A stretch of DNA of 51,700 nt from DAOPYE01 sp035352715 (lineage in GTDB: Bacteria > Acidobacteriota > Holophagae > Holophagales > Holophagaceae): NCBI GenBank assembly GCA_035352715.1, contig DAOPYE010000006.1, positions 1 to 51,700 of the forward strand. The letters are read 5' to 3'. Of the stretch, positions 50,674 to 51,700 are shown in pieces. The translations under genes and the position numbers were made by a program. Within the stretch, counting starts at the first letter, position 1; every line of letters begins with the position of its first letter. The notes under the pieces are model-generated. The model was not told the DNA's origin, did not search any database, and worked only from the letters and a program-made list of their open reading frames with translations.

Positions 50674-50700
50674 TTGGCCTATGCATAACCGCCAGGCCAA
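50674..50700. promoter_or_regulatory. Inverted repeat upstream of the GH1 gene
   Basis: TTGGCCT and AGGCCAA, a perfect 7-bp dyad with a 13-base spacer, lies about 70 bases before the GH1 start in the 286-base divergent gap after xseB. It may be an operator for a sugar-responsive repressor. A possible -10 (TAGACT, 50750-50755) follows without a good -35. A smaller GGGGAAACCCC hairpin sits at 50656-50666. Nothing else is evident in the gap. Confidence 0.3.
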
Positions 50701-50771
50701 AAGACGTGCACCTCCGCTGCCCTGGGCTGGAGATACAAAAGTGTGGTCCTAGACTGGTGATGGAGGCGCCC

Positions 50772-51700
50772 ATGCCCAAACTTTCATTCCCCGAGGGGTT
50801 CATCTGGGGATCGGCCACGGCGGCACTGCAAATCGAGGGTGCTACCCAAGAAGATGGACGTGGGGATTCGCATTGGGATGCGTTCTGCCGTGAGCATCCT
50901 GAACGAATCTATGAGCGCGAAACGCCGGATATCGCCTGCGATCACTACCACCGTTGGACAGAAGATGTCCAACACATGCGCGAATGCGGACATAACGGCT
51001 ATCGCATGTCCATTGCCTGGCCGCGCATTCTGCCCGATGGCCGGGGCGCGATGAATCCCAAAGGATTGGCCTTTTACGACCGGCTTTTCGACGCCCTCTG
51101 CACGGCGGATATCCAACCGAATGTAACGCTCTACCACTGGGATCTGCCCCAAGCCCTGGCGCTCGAAGGCGGATGGGAGAACCCAGACACCGCCATGGCT
51201 TTCGCGGATTACGCGGAGAGCTGTTTTCGGGCATTCGGCGACCGAGTCAAGCATTGGTCCACGTTCAACGAGCCTGGCTGGAGCCTGCTCAACGGCTACG
51301 TCACCGCCCTGCACCCTCCCGCGAAGCACGATTACCCAGCGGCGGTGCTCGCAAGCTGGAACATGCTGCGCGGGCACGCCATGGCCGTGGAGCGATACCG
51401 CGCCCTACGACAAGGTGGTGCCATCGGCTTGGTGCTGAACATGAGCACTGTCTACCCAGCCACGGATTCCGCCGAGGATCTCGCGGCTGCAAACCTCGCC
51501 GATGGCCTGTTGAACCGCTGGTTTATTGATCCGGCCCTGTTGGGGCACTTCCCGAAAGACGCCTGGGACCTCTATGAACGATGCGGTCTTCTGCCTGTCA
51601 TGGGCACCGAGGATTTGGAACGCTTGCAGCGTGAAACCGTGGATTTCATTGGTGTGAACTACTACAACCCGCACTACGCGTCCGCGAATGCCAAGACAAC
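50772..51700 (+). CDS. Glycoside hydrolase family 1 beta-glucosidase (3-prime end outside the window)
   Basis: Hydrolyses beta-glucosides or related beta-glycosides, probably in the cytoplasm because there is no signal peptide. The first 309 residues are visible and remain open to the window end. Family 1 landmarks are FPEGFIWGSATAALQIEGA, SHWDAFC, DHYHRWTEDVQHMRECG, YRMSIAWPRILPDG, NVTLYHWDLPQAL and the acid/base Glu167 in TFNEPGW, then DFIGVNYYNPHY. The nucleophile (ENG motif) lies beyond the edge. GGAGG six bases before the ATG fixes the start. With GH2 and GH43 it extends the oligosaccharide-use theme of the window. Confidence 0.94.
   Translation, partial: MPKLSFPEGFIWGSATAALQIEGATQEDGRGDSHWDAFCREHPERIYERETPDIACDHYHRWTEDVQHMRECGHNGYRMSIAWPRILPDGRGAMNPKGLAFYDRLFDALCTADIQPNVTLYHWDLPQALALEGGWENPDTAMAFADYAESCFRAFGDRVKHWSTFNEPGWSLLNGYVTALHPPAKHDYPAAVLASWNMLRGHAMAVERYRALRQGGAIGLVLNMSTVYPATDSAEDLAAANLADGLLNRWFIDPALLGHFPKDAWDLYERCGLLPVMGTEDLERLQRETVDFIGVNYYNPHYASANAKT

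Noticed and set aside
1..51700. CRISPR arrays, tRNA or rRNA genes, insertion sequences, integrases, attachment sites
   Set aside because: No spaced direct repeats, cloverleaf sequence, transposase or integrase motifs, or terminal inverted repeats with target duplications were seen on reading through.

Overview
The window (about 51.7 kb, GC-rich, roughly 60-65% by eye) is chromosomal DNA of a Gram-negative bacterium: it carries lpxB and kdsC (LPS synthesis), two outer-membrane barrels and a TonB-dependent receptor. The receptor with an N-terminal carboxypeptidase-regulatory-like domain, the Ser/Thr kinase with TPRs, the bacterial XPB helicase and the PEGA/TPR/HEAT proteins together suggest an Acidobacteriota member, perhaps of the Holophaga/Geothrix group. 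That placement is inference from gene content; no rRNA or tRNA is present to test it.

Layout. 1-5.7 kb: a flavodoxin-like reductase cut by the window edge, a small unknown, a secreted GH2 beta-galactosidase, guanine deaminase, and a frameshifted 3-methyladenine DNA glycosylase. 5.7-8 kb (minus): a three-gene membrane redox set (CcdA-like protein, NapH-like polyferredoxin, small anchored protein). 8.2-12.4 kb: a tightly overlapping efflux operon (HlyD-like adaptor, ABC ATPase, two FtsX-type permeases). 12.6-17.3 kb: a sugar block with a GH43 enzyme followed by a strong terminator, a Gfo/Idh/MocA oxidoreductase, and, divergent from it, a soluble sensor that fuses a LacI-type sugar-binding domain to a chemoreceptor signalling domain. 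17.4-30.7 kb: a roadblock protein, a Yip1-like membrane protein, a HEAT-repeat protein ending in a degenerate receiver, a TPR/propeller protein, a PEGA/PDZ-like protein, a small anchored protein, aroA, a very long sigma-54 activator and a slipin.

30.7-38 kb: porin, DUF2203, lpxB, methyltransferase, OM barrel plus kdsC, XPB helicase, and two small membrane proteins. 38.2-40.9 kb: a conspicuously AT-rich kelch-like lipoprotein gene and an unknown possible PD-(D/E)XK-like protein. 41.2-47.5 kb: a TonB-dependent receptor, an XRE regulator and a transmembrane Ser/Thr kinase with TPRs; the receptor and kinase genes begin with related DNA. 47.4-50.5 kb (minus): xseB-ispA-dxs, the isoprenoid precursor operon in its familiar order. 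The window ends inside a GH1 beta-glucosidase gene.

The glycoside hydrolases (GH2, GH43, GH1), the Gfo/Idh oxidoreductase and the sugar-binding chemoreceptor suggest scavenging of plant-type oligosaccharides, with the receptor linking intracellular sugar to taxis. The best candidates for something undescribed are this LacI-like/MCP fusion and the receptor-regulator-kinase locus with its shared 5-prime block. No CRISPR array, insertion sequence, tRNA, rRNA or origin was seen, and no gap between genes exceeds 300 bases.
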